Of a DNA stretch of 64,000 bases, positions 13,701 through 26,900 are shown piece after piece. Both the position numbers and the translations under genes were made by a program. Numbering within the stretch: the first letter of the stretch is position 1; the number at the start of each line of letters is the position of its first letter. The notes under the pieces were generated by a model. That model had not been told where the DNA came from and made no database searches. It saw nothing but the letters and a program-made list of their open reading frames with translations. Source of the DNA: Pempheris klunzingeri (taxonomy: Eukaryota; Chordata; Actinopteri; Acropomatiformes; Pempheridae); the NCBI RefSeq assembly GCF_042242105.1, contig NC_092016.1:11484501-11548500 (forward strand), read 5' to 3'.

Positions 13701-15049
13701 CAGGCCACCTGTAACATTGAGAAGTCCTTCTTCAACGACTGGTTCAGCGGACACCTCAACTTTCAGATCGAACACCAGTAAGTCAGTGACTGAATCTAAG
13801 GAGTGGACTCAGTGTGGTCTCAGGTACACAGCTCCTGCAGGGCCATGAGAGGTTTGCCTCGGAGCACTGAACTTGTCCATAGTATAAAAAGAATTAGGGG
13901 TCCATCAAATACCTCTGAAGGCTCCTGCAGCATCACAGTAATCACCATTAACTGTTTAACATGTAAGAAGCAATGGGCAGCCAAACTAAAACAAACTAGA
14001 ACTGTACAGCCAAACACTGCTCAAACCTACTGAACTTTTCTAGTGGAAAACCCAAAGTTTCCAACAAAATCTCGGTCAGAATATTGGAGAAATTAGTATA
14101 ACATTGTTTGAACTGACAAATTGAATATGACAGTGTGGAAGAAGATGATTTTAACAACCTTAAAACTACTTAAAGTCTCTAAAAACCTGGTTTCAAAGCT
14201 CGGATATTTCTCACCATGACTAGGTCTGGAACAGTCAAAGTCAACATTGTTTTGTCAGGAAATCTGCTTAATCTGCTTTGTCAGGAAAAATACAGGAAAT
14301 CACTTGTGAAAAAAAGAAAGGGAAACAGAACTGGAAAACTGTTGTCAGAGAATTACATTTCTGGACGTTGCGTGAATTTGATAACTACAAACGCAACACA
14401 GTCTATTTTAGGAAATTAGCTTGTCATCTTGTGCTTGTGGAACTGAGATTAAAATATAACCCTTTGGACACAGTGATTTGTATTTCCTGTCAGACAGTGT
14501 AGATGTAGCTGTTAAATGCACCAGTTAAACAAGGGTGATTGCAGGCATCCCTCAGCACAGTGAACTGTGCAGTAATTTAAAACAGAATTGTTGAGACGTG
14601 TTGGTTGCTGTCGCGTCTGACAGATGCCTTCTGTTCCTTCTGTCCCTGAAGCTTGTTTCCCACAATGCCGCGCCACAACTACCACCTGGTGGCCCCACTG
14701 GTCCATGCACTGTGTGAGAAACACGGGATCCCCTACCAGGTGAAAACGATGTGGCAAGGCGTCGCTGATGTTATCAGGTATGTCTAATAATAAGTAATAT
14801 TCATATATTAATTAATGCCAGAATGAGCCAAAAAAAACCATGGTTTTCAGTTTAAACTTTGAGTTTACAGTTCTGCAATAGACAAAATGAGGAAACAATT
14901 TGTGTCCTTGCAGAACAAAGAAGAGTGACCTTTGCTTGCTTAAAAGACAGAGGCTGCTGATAAACTGATGTTTTGCGTATTTTCTTTGTACTTTCAGGTC
15001 ACTGAAAAACTCAGGGGACCTCTGGCTTGACGCATATCTCCACAAATGA
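10719..15049 (+). CDS. fads2: Acyl-CoA fatty acid desaturase 2 (Fads2), 12 coding exons
   Basis: Front-end desaturase that inserts double bases-saturating cis double bonds between an existing double bond and the carboxyl end of polyunsaturated fatty acyl-CoA in the ER, the rate-limiting step of EPA/DHA synthesis. Exons: 10719-10928, 11633-11743, 12121-12318, 12419-12520, 12597-12722, 12835-12895, 12974-13050, 13228-13325, 13514-13610, 13698-13777, 14652-14777, 14998-15049; total 1338 nt, 445 residues, the usual teleost length. An N-terminal cytochrome b5 domain has the heme motif HPGG (54-57). The three histidine boxes are HDFGH (181-185), HFQHH (218-222) and QIEHH (383-387). Residues 280-283 read FHIQ, the Phe-x-x-Gln type seen in delta-6/delta-5 enzymes and not the Tyr-x-x-Asn type of delta-4 enzymes. 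Intron 5 has a GC donor; the other introns are GT-AG. Activity must be inferred from family knowledge. Confidence 0.96.
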
Positions 15050-15355
15050 CCAGTTTTGTTTCCTACACCGCACCCTGAAGGAGTGCTGTTTTTCTCACTT
15101 TCTGCATTGTACATTGATTGTATCTGTGTGGTTTTATAATCCAGTTGATCGTGTGGGAATGAACTTTTCGTATTGTTGGTGTTACAGTTCAGTCTTTTGA
15201 GATTTTGTGCAGGGTTTTTAGTGCGTACAGGATTTCTCTAAATCGCCTTACAGTATCTACAACCACAGTAGTGTTGTGTTAAGAATACAGTTGTGAAAAC
15301 TGATTGTGAGTTATTTAAATTGATGTTTTTCTTTATCATGTAATACAGTATGAAG

Positions 15356-15361
15356 AATAAA
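15356..15361 (+). terminator. Poly(A) signal AATAAA of fads2
   Basis: A canonical hexamer lies about 310 nt after the fads2 stop codon. A second AATAAA occurs at 15591-15596, which could give a longer 3' UTR. Confidence 0.6.
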
Positions 15362-16610
15362 ACATGACAACAACGCTGAAAGATGACAAATCCCATGTAA
15401 TTGAGGGGATGCACTTAATTTAATTTTCTTCTGACAAACCCAAAACTTGTGTGTTTACTTTCAACTCTTGTTCTTCTTAATTAATTATTATTAATCATTC
15501 ATCTTAATCATTAATGATGATGTTAATCATAATCATCATTATCATTATTATTATTATTATTAAAAGTCTTGTTCTGGTCTTAAGGTGTACAATAAAGGAA
15601 TTAAAGGCCTGTTCTCCACCTCTGGCATTATTGATCCACAAACACAAAAATTAAATACAAAAAAGATGTGATATCAAATATTTAGAAGAGATTATTAGAT
15701 TATTTTTAATTACATTCTTTTAAACAGTGTCCCATAATATTTACATCTTCCTTGACTGTTTCGTTAAAATCTTCATGTAATTATCCAAATCAAAACAACA
15801 TATTCTCATCTATTCCATATTATTCCTGTGTCTGTGCAGTTTACACTGCAAAGTATCATGCTGCATAAAAACACATTAATGACAGCATCTCACCATTATG
15901 GACAATGACTTCATGCAGGATTATTGCCTGTTATTCTCTGTGGTGCACGCTTGCCAGAATGTCTGAATTCCGATTATAAACAGCAACATTATTAATGTTA
16001 ATACCTACAACTGATCCTCAGTTACAGACAAAAATGACTGATGACCAAGATCACTTCTCATACTGGACGGGACTAACATAGAGTGTTTTTAATTATTCAT
16101 TATACCTGTAAACAGTAATGTGAAAATAATTGGCTATATATCATGTGTCAAAAATTCTGGCACAGATTTAGATATGCAACACCTAAGATCTACTTATTTA
16201 CCAAATCATTCGGTAAACGGCTGCAATATTGACAAGAAGCACACACACTGACCACACAACTCGTACAAAAATGTACGTTACATGCATGTTGTGCATACAA
16301 TGTGCGCATACAGACACACACACACACTCACTCACTCACTCACTCACTCACTCACTCACTCACTCACTTACACAAACCTGTACATCGATTTATATGTTCT
16401 TCTTTTCATACAACAACAAAATTTAATGAAACTGAAACCAAAAGCAACATAATTAGATAAGAAAACATGTAAATACATACACATTGGTTGATATAAAATA
16501 AATATACAATTACAAATGCATACATTTCAGTTTGTTCTACCGTAGGTCTGCTAATAGTAGACTGATTTAAGAAGTTGCTGCAGTCAGAGTGATGAGGGCG
16601 TCTGGATGGT
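15362..16610. other. Tail-to-tail intergenic space between fads2 and eps8l2
   Basis: AT-rich DNA containing the end of the fads2 3' UTR and, on the minus strand, the eps8l2 3' UTR. It holds an ATT/ATC-rich stretch near 15480-15560 and an ACTC repeat near 16325. No coding frame is supported. Confidence 0.6.
16325..16369. repeat. (ACTC)n tetranucleotide repeat
   Basis: About eleven tandem ACTC units that follow a short CA run. Confidence 0.95.
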
Positions 16611-19600
16611 TCAGTCTTTGCTGCCAGATTCGGTCTTCTTGTGCCTCTGCTTCATGATCCTCTGCAGCTCAGAGTCTTCACTGGACTTCTGCAAAGGAAA
16701 CACAGTAAGATTCAGAAGACTTTTAAAATTAGTTTTCTCTTCAAAAATACCAGTCAATGACCCCCCTGTTACAAAGTGCAGAATACAAAGACAAAGAATT
16801 TAAGAGTGGACATGAGAAGCCATCTGGCACTGTTCAATAACGACGCATAAAAGTGTTAAGTGGTTTATGTTAAGACATAAAAGTGTAAAATCTGTGACAA
16901 CAGTGGGAGGGCAATAAAAGATTTCAATAATAAGCTTTGGATTAAAGCTTATTGACCATTAAACAAAAAACTTGTATTCAGAATTTTCCTGTGCTCAATA
17001 AATCAAAATTAAAACCTAAATTTAAAAAAGCCTTACAAACTAAGACAGTCTCTATCAGAATATTTAAAACAAGGAAATACATGTAATACAGTGCATGGCC
17101 CTGTGAGCTGTCAGGGATTGAAGCTTGCATAATCAAGACAAATGCTCTCCAAAGAGTGTGTGTGTGTTTCGTTTATACTATAATCAGCTCATAAATAAGT
17201 AGGTTAACACATCTCTATATGGGTAAGACGTGGCTCAAAAGTCAACAAAGTTCACAAAACATGCCATCTTAAAGGTGAAGAGAAAAACTCGAGGTAGAGA
17301 GCAAGGGAGGAGCATCATCTTTATATAGCAATATATCTATAAATATGGGACAAAGTCCTTATTGAGGTTGAGACTTTTAATGGCCTTTGACTGAACGATA
17401 TAAAGTATTTCTCTCTGCTTCACCTCGGTTTACTATCTTTGTCCTGTGTATTCATGCCCAGTGATGATTTCTGTCTGTTTAGAAAGAAATCTTCTGCTTT
17501 AGATCCTCCCCACATAAAACAGCCACACAGACAAGTAAATTACACATTTGGTGAATAATATCAAGTAACAAGTTTAAGTCATTAGTCTCTTACATCAGTC
17601 ACAAAGTTTATAATTATAACAGGAGATTCATCCACTGTATCATTTTAATTTTTGGGGGGCTCATTCTCTATTTGTTATAATGCCACTGTCCATATGGGGA
17701 GTTGTTAAACTGTTAAATAATCCTTCCTAAATAGTTGTGACCTGAGATAAGATTTTTGACTGCACCTACATTATATATTTGAGTGTGACTCCCTCATACT
17801 GTAGCCTGACAGTATTAGAGTATTAAATCTTAACACGCCCAGATGAGTGACAGTTGAGACATGTGGGTTTTATTCATATTTATTAAAGGCATTTTATACT
17901 GTGTGTTCATTGTGGGTTGTGGGTTTCATATTGTTTTATCAGGGCTTTCATGTCCAACCACACAGCAGGTGTGTAAGAAGTTTGCGTGCAAATTGAAACA
18001 AGCGTGTGACTGACCTCGAGCAGGGCTTTCTGCCCAGTGACCTTACAGTAGACACGACTGCCTTCGTCCCCACACACCGCCTTCAGTTCTTCTTTGTTGA
18101 GGGAAAACAGCTGAGCTCCAGTCAGGATCCCCAAACACTCAACCGTCCTGCAGACAAGACAGTCATTAATTTACTTTCATATACAAGTTCACTGTGTTTT
18201 GTGATTTCACATTGTTTTTAGTGGTGAATACACTGGTTTTCTGTCCTCACTGAGAGCACACGTTGTAATGCTAACCGTGACAATGCTAACATGCTGATGT
18301 TTAACAGATATGACGCTGACCGTGTTCCTTTAGTTTAGTGGGCCATTGTGTTAACCTTTGGTTAATTAGCAGTAAACTAAAAGTGTAGTTGAGGCCAGAA
18401 CTTCAGTCAGAATCTAACAATGTAGGAAAGTATTGAATTTTGATTTGCTGGACTGATGAGTGTCGAGGTGACTTACGGTTTTGAGAAACCTTTTGCATTG
18501 AGCCATGCGGTCACCTGCTCTGGGTCTGAGTCAGAGGCAAGCGGTACATCGTTGCCGGATGGCCGCTCTACTCGGATTTTCCTGGTGGGCGCCTTATTAG
18601 CAGTGATCACCATCAATAACTCACTGTTGACCTTAGCCATCACTGCAGCACAGAAAGAGGACATCAGAACGTCAGCAACAGCTTGTAAGAGCTGCTTAAA
18701 AAAAAAAAAAAAAACTCACTTATGTCTTCAGGTCTTCCATTGTTGAAGCTGTCTCCATGCCTCAGAGAACCAGGAGGTGACGTCCTGTAGCCTTGCTGCA
18801 CACACACGGACACAAAGACAAACACAGCAAATGAGAAAAGGCCTGCAGCCAGTATTATTCCAAAAACAGGTTTGTGTTTCATCTCAATCTAGTTGAGACA
18901 TTTTTGCCCAGAAGCCAACAGCAAAATATGTGTGTGAAAGTATTTCACACCAGGAAGATAGCTGCATGCAGTAGCTGCTGCAGGGCGTTGGTGAAACTAA
19001 ACAAAGTACGAATGCGTGCAGCGTGCGGTTTTCAGTGAGTGTAGGAACCTACAGCTACACACAGTGTGGGGTCACACCAAACGCAGAAAGTTTGTGAACA
19101 AAGATGCACTGATCTAAGACCAGTGTTCAGATGACACAACTGCAAAAAGAAAAATCCTTTCACACTGTTACTTAGCTTTTTTCTGTGATGTTGAATATGT
19201 TCTGAGGAAAATCCTGTGGGAAAATCTCTTCATTTTGACCTACACTTATTGTCAAATATGTTATCTCTTATCCTATGCATGAAGCAACAATTCCTTGCTG
19301 CAAAACAAATGTATCCACAAGCAGTGATGAAGAAACCTTGACCTGTGTCATACCTTACATCTCAGTTAGTGATTGCTCACATTTCCCAGAATTCATTCTG
19401 ACAACACACTTGAGCCTGTGCAGTTCAGATAAGGATTATGGCTATAGGTGAAGTGAGTGAAAGTCACACGGACACATGTTCTTTAAATGCTATCAGAGAA
19501 GTTTTATGTGTGTTACTCAAAGAATGTAATGCTAATGCATTGCATGCAAAGTATAGGAAGTCACCTGGTTGTAAATGCCTTCTGGCTCATCTATCTTCAC

Positions 19601-22600
19601 AACATCCAGGATGTTAAGTGGGACGTAGCCAGCCTGGCCACTGCGATTCCGCAGTTTCCACCACTGTTTGTCGTCCTCTATCACCTGTGAGACACACTTT
19701 ACATTTCACTCCACAGCACTGAAAACTGTAACTTGTGTGACACAAACTCTTCTGGTTACAGCTTAGGTTGCTTCAGTACTGGAAGTTCATTTTTATAAAT
19801 CTGCTTACAGTGGGGAAACATTTGGCAAAGCTGAGACACTTCCTAGTCTAGGAAGGGTCTGCATCAACCCCGCTATTTACTACAATGCACATCTGTATTT
19901 AGTTCAAAAGTAGAAAAACTATGTGTGAATCTCCACAAAGAGCAAGAGAATATGACGTAATTTTTACCTCAAGGATTTCATCCTGCAGCACTGACAGCTC
20001 GTTGGCATTGCGTGCTACAAAGTGGTAGCGAATTTTGGCATATTTGCGGGTTTGGGGCATCCCATTGTAAGACCTGTTAAGAAAGTATCCTCTCATCACA
20101 GTCTGACAGTGTTTTTGTGTGTAAAAGAGGCAGCAAAGTACGTGAAGGACTTCATCACTTACCCATTTGATGAGCTTGAGGAATGAGTTCCATAAAACTG
20201 AAAAAAACAGACAGATTATCACATTTTTAGTGGTTGGGACCTGTAACAGCCAGTACATTCAGAGATGGTGGCGAGCAAACAAAACCCTTACATCCTCAGC
20301 TGAGTGCTTTCTGTAATTGGGGCTAGTAGGAGACCCCAGTGGCCCCATGGATCCCTCTGCTTCCCATGGGGCTGTCCTGAAAAGCTCAGCCGGTGGTTCC
20401 CAGCCGTTGCGAAACTTTGGATAATAAGGCGGAGCGCACTGATCCCCGGGCCACTCTGCTCTGCAGGAGGAGAAGGAGGAAAGGGATGGTCAAAGAGAGA
20501 CCTCTAGCAACACATCCATACAGACAGCAGTAATAATAATGCACCCATGTGTCCAACTGATCCTGATGGTGAATGGTAGCCAACTGCCATCAGCGTTTCA
20601 GGATGTGGGTGAAAGAGAGGCAAACTGTAGTGCTTTGGATAAAAGTGCTGAATAAATGCAGCCATTTATCTACCTGGGTTTAGTCCATCCATCTCCCAGC
20701 AGCTCAAAGATGGTCGTCTCTTTAGGGGTTAGATGTCCTCGCAGGAAGTCGACAGCGTCTTTGGAAAGGTGAGGGGAGATTACTGACCGCACCAGTTCAG
20801 GACTTCCACAGCTCTGCAGCACCTGTGGACACATTCAGAGGTTTACTGACTGACTACACATTTTTTAACAATGTACACATATTCTTTTATATGTATTTCC
20901 TACGGATGTGTATAATTTGAAGTTTTTGATGTCATATGATACCTAAATGTTGGTGCTGGTGCAAAAACATTAGTTTTCAATACATTAATTTAAAGAATAT
21001 GTGAAAAAGTTTTTCCACAAAACCTTTCATGAAAATAAGTGCAATGCATCAGTGTTCAAGTGTTAATTCCTTAATTTAAATCTGGAAAGATCTCATCAAA
21101 GAATAAATAGATAGGTGTGAAAAATCTGACCAAACATTCGGTACCAATACTGATTATTTAAAGTTTTTGATACTCTGTGTTAAGGTTTGATATTCAGCCC
21201 TGGTATTCCCTGAAGAAATTAAACTACACAACAAAGACTGTTTACTGTTTAATCCAATGACACTTCTTGGAAAAGCAATAAATAAACAGAAATTAACAGC
21301 AGCATCCAGGATAACATATTGACAGTAACTACATCACAAATCTCTTATAAATACGCTAAAATGTGGATCTAAGACATCTTATTTACATTGCAAAACAACT
21401 AAAAAGAGAATATACATGTATCTGAAGCTGCAGCATATTGAGACTGATTGTTGAGCTTGTGACTGTGGGGCCACACTTTAAATATTACTGCTCCGGCCTT
21501 ATCTTGACCTTATCAAGCAAATCCATAGTGTAGAGGTGAGTGCACCATATCAACCCGGAGCCTAATCACAGCTCTGTGTTTCTTTCCAGCAGTATCGAAG
21601 GTGTGGCTGAACACTGCGGGTTGGGAAACCAGCATTATGTAAGTGCGGCTGCACCTGAGTCAGAGCTGAAAGCCACGTCTCTCCAGTCAGGTAAGAGCTT
21701 AGCAGAGCAGCAGTGGGTGTGGTTCCAGAAAAAACAAAATAATTGGAGGAATGTATGATTCGATGCAAATGTGCAAACTGTTGTCATTGTGTGCATTTGT
21801 GTGTTTGTCAGATGTGCCTGTGGGCTCAGTCAGCATAGAGGGTATCCAGTGACATGGATTTAGACTGTTGACATTTAGATAAATCACCAAGTGTTCATCC
21901 ATATAAACCTGTTTGACATCAGACACACTTACCAGCTCCAGTGGGCCGAAGAGGAAATGAACCAGCTCAGACGCGCTTGGATTCTGTATGTGTTTCTTCA
22001 GTTTGGCCTGCAGGGGGCGCAGTGACGGACACACAGTGAGAAGGTGATGAAGAGAGGGCAACTGATGAATGTGACGAAGGAGTGAGGTTAGGAGCTGTGA
22101 TATCTCACCAAGAGGTTGAGGGCCAGCTTCAGTTTCTGCAGGCTATCAATGAACTCTGCTTCAGAGGGGGGCTTGGCTCGCAGGGTCAGCATGCCCTCTG
22201 TAAACAACCAGAGCCACAATGACCACACACAGACTCCACAGTTACCAGACCTCCACACAGACATATCAGAGACAGCACACAGGTTTCACTCTCTGGCCAG
22301 GGTTCAAAGCTAAATGTTATTTTTTTCATCTTCACTTTAAAACTTACAACTTTCGTCTCCAGTGATATAAAGGTTAGTAACACAATAATGGTTGGTTAAT
22401 AAACAGCTTTACTGATGAAAAGGTCACCTTGGTCAGACAGTAAAAGCCCTGGAAAGAATGTGCTACATCAGGCTTTCTCAACCAAAAGGTCCCCAAATTC
22501 TCACGACCCCAGAAATCAGAGTCATTAAATGTAAAATTTGAGTATAATATCCTTTAAATTGTAATTTCATGTATTCACATAAATATTATGATATATCAGG

Positions 22601-23948
22601 CCTACTGCTTTTAAATTTGACAAATATTTAAAAAAGAAATTGCAACCAATACTTTTGATCAACAAGGACATAGGATTCTGACCTCATAGTTGAGAAACTG
22701 ATTCTCTTGATAGAGAATACATCATTTTGTCAGGGGCAACATACATTTGCATTAATTTGTATGGAAAAGCAACATTAATTGTATGTGTGTTTTAGTCCCT
22801 GATCAGTCACACAGAAAACAACACCTCATTGTTTTCAGAGTCACGTGTCTGTTACATGTGCAGTGTGTCTCTCTGCACAGGAAGGGATGGAGTTGAAATA
22901 AAAACACAGCATCACATCAGTGCCGGCACAGGTGGTAAAACATTACTCAGCAACATGTAACAGTAATATTATTACTTTGTACAGTAATAATTAGGGAAAC
23001 CAAGTGCTATGTATGTAATAATATTACCTCAGTAATGACAACTGAGTAATGCATATTGTATTACTTAACAGGACACCAAACTGGCTGCTATAACCACACA
23101 TGCATCACTGGATGAGAGTCCCGGGCCACGGGATACAAAAAGACACAAACATAGTGACGTGAGCAATATGAGCATATTGTCACTGCATTCGTGCCACCAC
23201 AACAGAAGAAAGGGGGACAGACCTGCTGGTCCTTTCTTCTTATTCTTCTTACTCTTGTTGCGATGGTTGAGCTGGGAAAAGGCCTCTGCTGCCTTTTGCA
23301 GCCGCGCCACAAAAATCTCTATGTCATCCAGGGCACAGTTGAGGATTTGCTGAAGGAGACAAATCCTGGGGTTTAGCATGAAGAATATAGCATTATGGGA
23401 TGGTGAAAGAAGCTCTGTAATTTAATGACAGGCGTCACTGTGGATGAAAACACTCACCACATCCTTCTCAATGCGCTGGGCCAGGTTTTCATGTGACTCT
23501 GCTTCATTTTGTCCGTAGGCTCGTTTATCTACATCCAAACGCAAAAAAGCTCATGAGATTAGATTAAAAAAACACATTAATATGAATGCAACTATTTGTA
23601 AGAACATTGTTTGTGATATAATGTGAGCTATGCGTTTAAAAAGTGCTTTCTTTTGAGTGCATGTACAGTAAGTGTATTCTCACCCTGTGAGTTTGCGGCT
23701 GCCACTCTTCCCTTTGCAGCAGGTGAGGGGCCCATAGGGGCCGAGGGGGGGAGGATCGTCTCTCTGTGACGCTTCATTTTCTCCTGGTTCACCCTGGAGG
23801 AAGAGAAGGAGGCATCGAGACCTTCAGCACCCTAACATCAAGTTAGCTAACTACTAATGATAGGCCAGTGTCACCTCCTTCGGCGTGGAGGTGACTGCAG
23901 GAACATTTGTCTGTGTGTGTAAGTGTGTGTGTGTAAGTGTGTGTGTGT

Positions 23949-23983
<35 letters not shown>

Positions 23984-26900
23984 TGCTGCAGCACTCTTCT
24001 CACTTCAGAGTCTGGAGCCTCATTTTCTTTCCATGTTTGTTGTCACCAATGGCACTGTCTATATCTGCATGAACCATCTCAGCCTGAAGAAAGTGTGGAG
24101 AGACGCACAGTCAAACAAATAGTCTACAAACAAAGGCAGTAGAGTTACTTAGAGTCCATTCATTTGATTTTTCAGCCCTTTTATCGTTGATCATCTATCC
24201 CACAACACTGAGGAACAATCTGGCCAAGCCTCTGTTGTTCCTACAGACATGAGAATGCAGGGTGAATGTTTTTAAACTGCTACAAACTGGCCATACGTTG
24301 ACAATTTCATGATGACTATAGTCATACAGTCATGATAGTTTCTTTTCTTTATGTTGATTTGTGAAATGTATAAACAGATTTATTGTGCTGTACATTTTTA
24401 CATATAGCCAAAAGATGGTGAAATTAAATATATCACTGCAACGCAAAAACATTTGAGATTTTCTCCCAAAACCACATCTTTAAGATTTTGAACACATCAG
24501 ACTTTCCTATTCTTTCTTCAGATTAAATGACAGGGATGTCACAGTTTTGATTATTGATTCTTTCAGTAAAAAAATCAGATGTGTGATGTGTTATATTAAT
24601 ATATATTCATCTCATGAGTCTGATTATAACGGTTAATAGTTTTGTGTAAAGCTGAATTGGAGATTATTGGAGATTCTGAACTATAAAGAGGTATTAGTCA
24701 AAGTCAAGTCAAGCCAAAGTTTATTCATTTCAAGTATTTGAAACAACCACCATTGAGCAAAGTGCTGAACAGGCTTAAAATACCAAGATGAAGATGAAGG
24801 AAAAAAAATAACAAATGAGAATAAGAATAAAAGAAAACAGTAAGCATATTAATAACAAAATAGAGGGTGAAGTCAAGCCAGTGAGAAGAGATAGGTCTTC
24901 AGCAGCGACTTAAAGGTTTCTAGAGTCTACGTTTTTCTCATACAAAGAGGCAAGGTGTCCCAGAGATTAGGGGCAGGGTTAGGCCCAAGCTCCTCTATTT
25001 TTGCACCTGGATCTTAGAACCTCCAAGACTGCCTGGTTGGGAGACCTCAGGACTCCAACAGGAGTATGATGATGCAAGACTCCTGCTAGACAATGTGGCG
25101 CCAGCCCAAGCTCACGAACAAACAATAAAATCTTAAAATCAATCATGAAACCAAAAGGAAGCTCATGAAAAGAGGCATATAAAAGCCATGTGATCATGCT
25201 TTTTTTGGGATGATAGTTCTACACCCACATACAAAGAATTCCAATAGTCTGACGGAGAGGTGACGAAAGCATGACTAACTCCCTTGAATTTATTATCATT
25301 ATCATATCATCATCATTATACCATTACACCATATCAGGGACAGATCTTCCCTTGAGCAAATATCCCTGAACAAGGCTGCAAAAACGTATAGAGATACGCA
25401 CAAACACACCGCCACTGACAGCACTGAAATTGGACCTGGCGCTCCAACAACAGCAGCTTGGATTTATGAATGACACAAAACACAAAGGTAACCAATCATG
25501 CAAAGGACGCACACTGAGCCAAGCCTGTAACATTCATGTGACTCACCTCCACCTCGTCACAGTGGAAGAAGTGGATGTCGGGTTTGTGCTGCTCCTTGTC
25601 CTGGCACACCAACAGCAGCACGGAGGGGTACCGCGTCTGATTCAGGACCGTCTGACTCAGGTGGATGGTGGGCAGGGGGAAGTTCTCCAACTCTTCCTGC
25701 AGGAGCACAACAGAGGAATGGTTAGGGAGAGATAATCTGAGTAGGTCCACAGTAAGATAAAACAATACACAAATAGTCTGAAGAAAATCTGATTTAGACA
25801 CCTCATTGCTGGCCTGTAGTTATGCTGCAGAGTACAAACACAAGTCTGTAAATGTGACATTTATTGCATGTTAACATAATCTGATGATGTGGGCAGATGT
25901 AGCACCATACCTGCGTGTCACAGTCCAGCAGCCTGACCGCCTTGTCAGTGACCTGCAGGAGCATCTCCTGGGTCCAGATTTTATCTTTTGAGTCCAGAAG
26001 GACCAGTTTCTTGATGGCATCATCCACTGTGGCAATGGACTCTGTCTTGTCCATAATGAATGTGGAGAGATGCTGGGGAGAAAACAATGGGTTGCTAAAT
26101 GAAGGATAAGATTTTTGGCTATGAGGGGACTGAAACCTGCTATGAAGTAAAAACAGTGGTTGTACGGGCTACAGGAAAGGTATGCTTCGGATGCTGATGG
26201 TCATAAATTGAAGTATACAAGATATCAAGATCACTGACTGTGTTAAAGTGATAGTTTGACATTTTAGGAAATATACTTACCCGCTTTTTTGCAAAGAGTT
26301 AGGTAAGAAACATTTACCTTTCATATCTGTCTGTTCAATATAAAGATGGAGTCAGTAGCTGGTTGACTTTGCTTAGCATAAAGACTGAGGGAAACCGCTA
26401 GCTTGGGTCTGGCTAAAGCTGCTAAACCTGCAAACCATCACCTCTAAAACTTACTAATTAAATGCAGGATATGCTACTTATTTTATAAACAGTTTTGTCA
26501 TATTTGTTGATATTCTCATAGCAGCCTGACAGTAATAAATAAACCAAATGTCTGGTGTCTGTGGCTGTCACAGGCCTGTAATAAGCCCGTCCAATCATTT
26601 CATTTGTGCTGAAAAAAATGATTGGACGGACGACCTGCCTGTCTACTTATGTACCTGCCTACTGTGAACTCATTGCGCATGAGCAGAGTCTTGCACAAGG
26701 CTAGGCAGACTGATTGATAAATCTAAAAAACTAGTAACACAAGAATCGCAGAGAAAGTGCAGCCAAAATTTAAGCCGTAGTTATGTAAACACACACCCAC
26801 TGTGCTGAAGAATGAGAGAGGGCCACAACTCTCACATTTGTCAAATTTGAGTGAACGGTAACTCTGATCTAAAGGTAATGTTATGTTCGTGACGACTATT

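Noticed and set aside
15050-16610. A second desaturase or FADS1 copy next to fads2
   Set aside because: No cytochrome b5 or histidine-box sequence appears on either strand here or elsewhere in the window.
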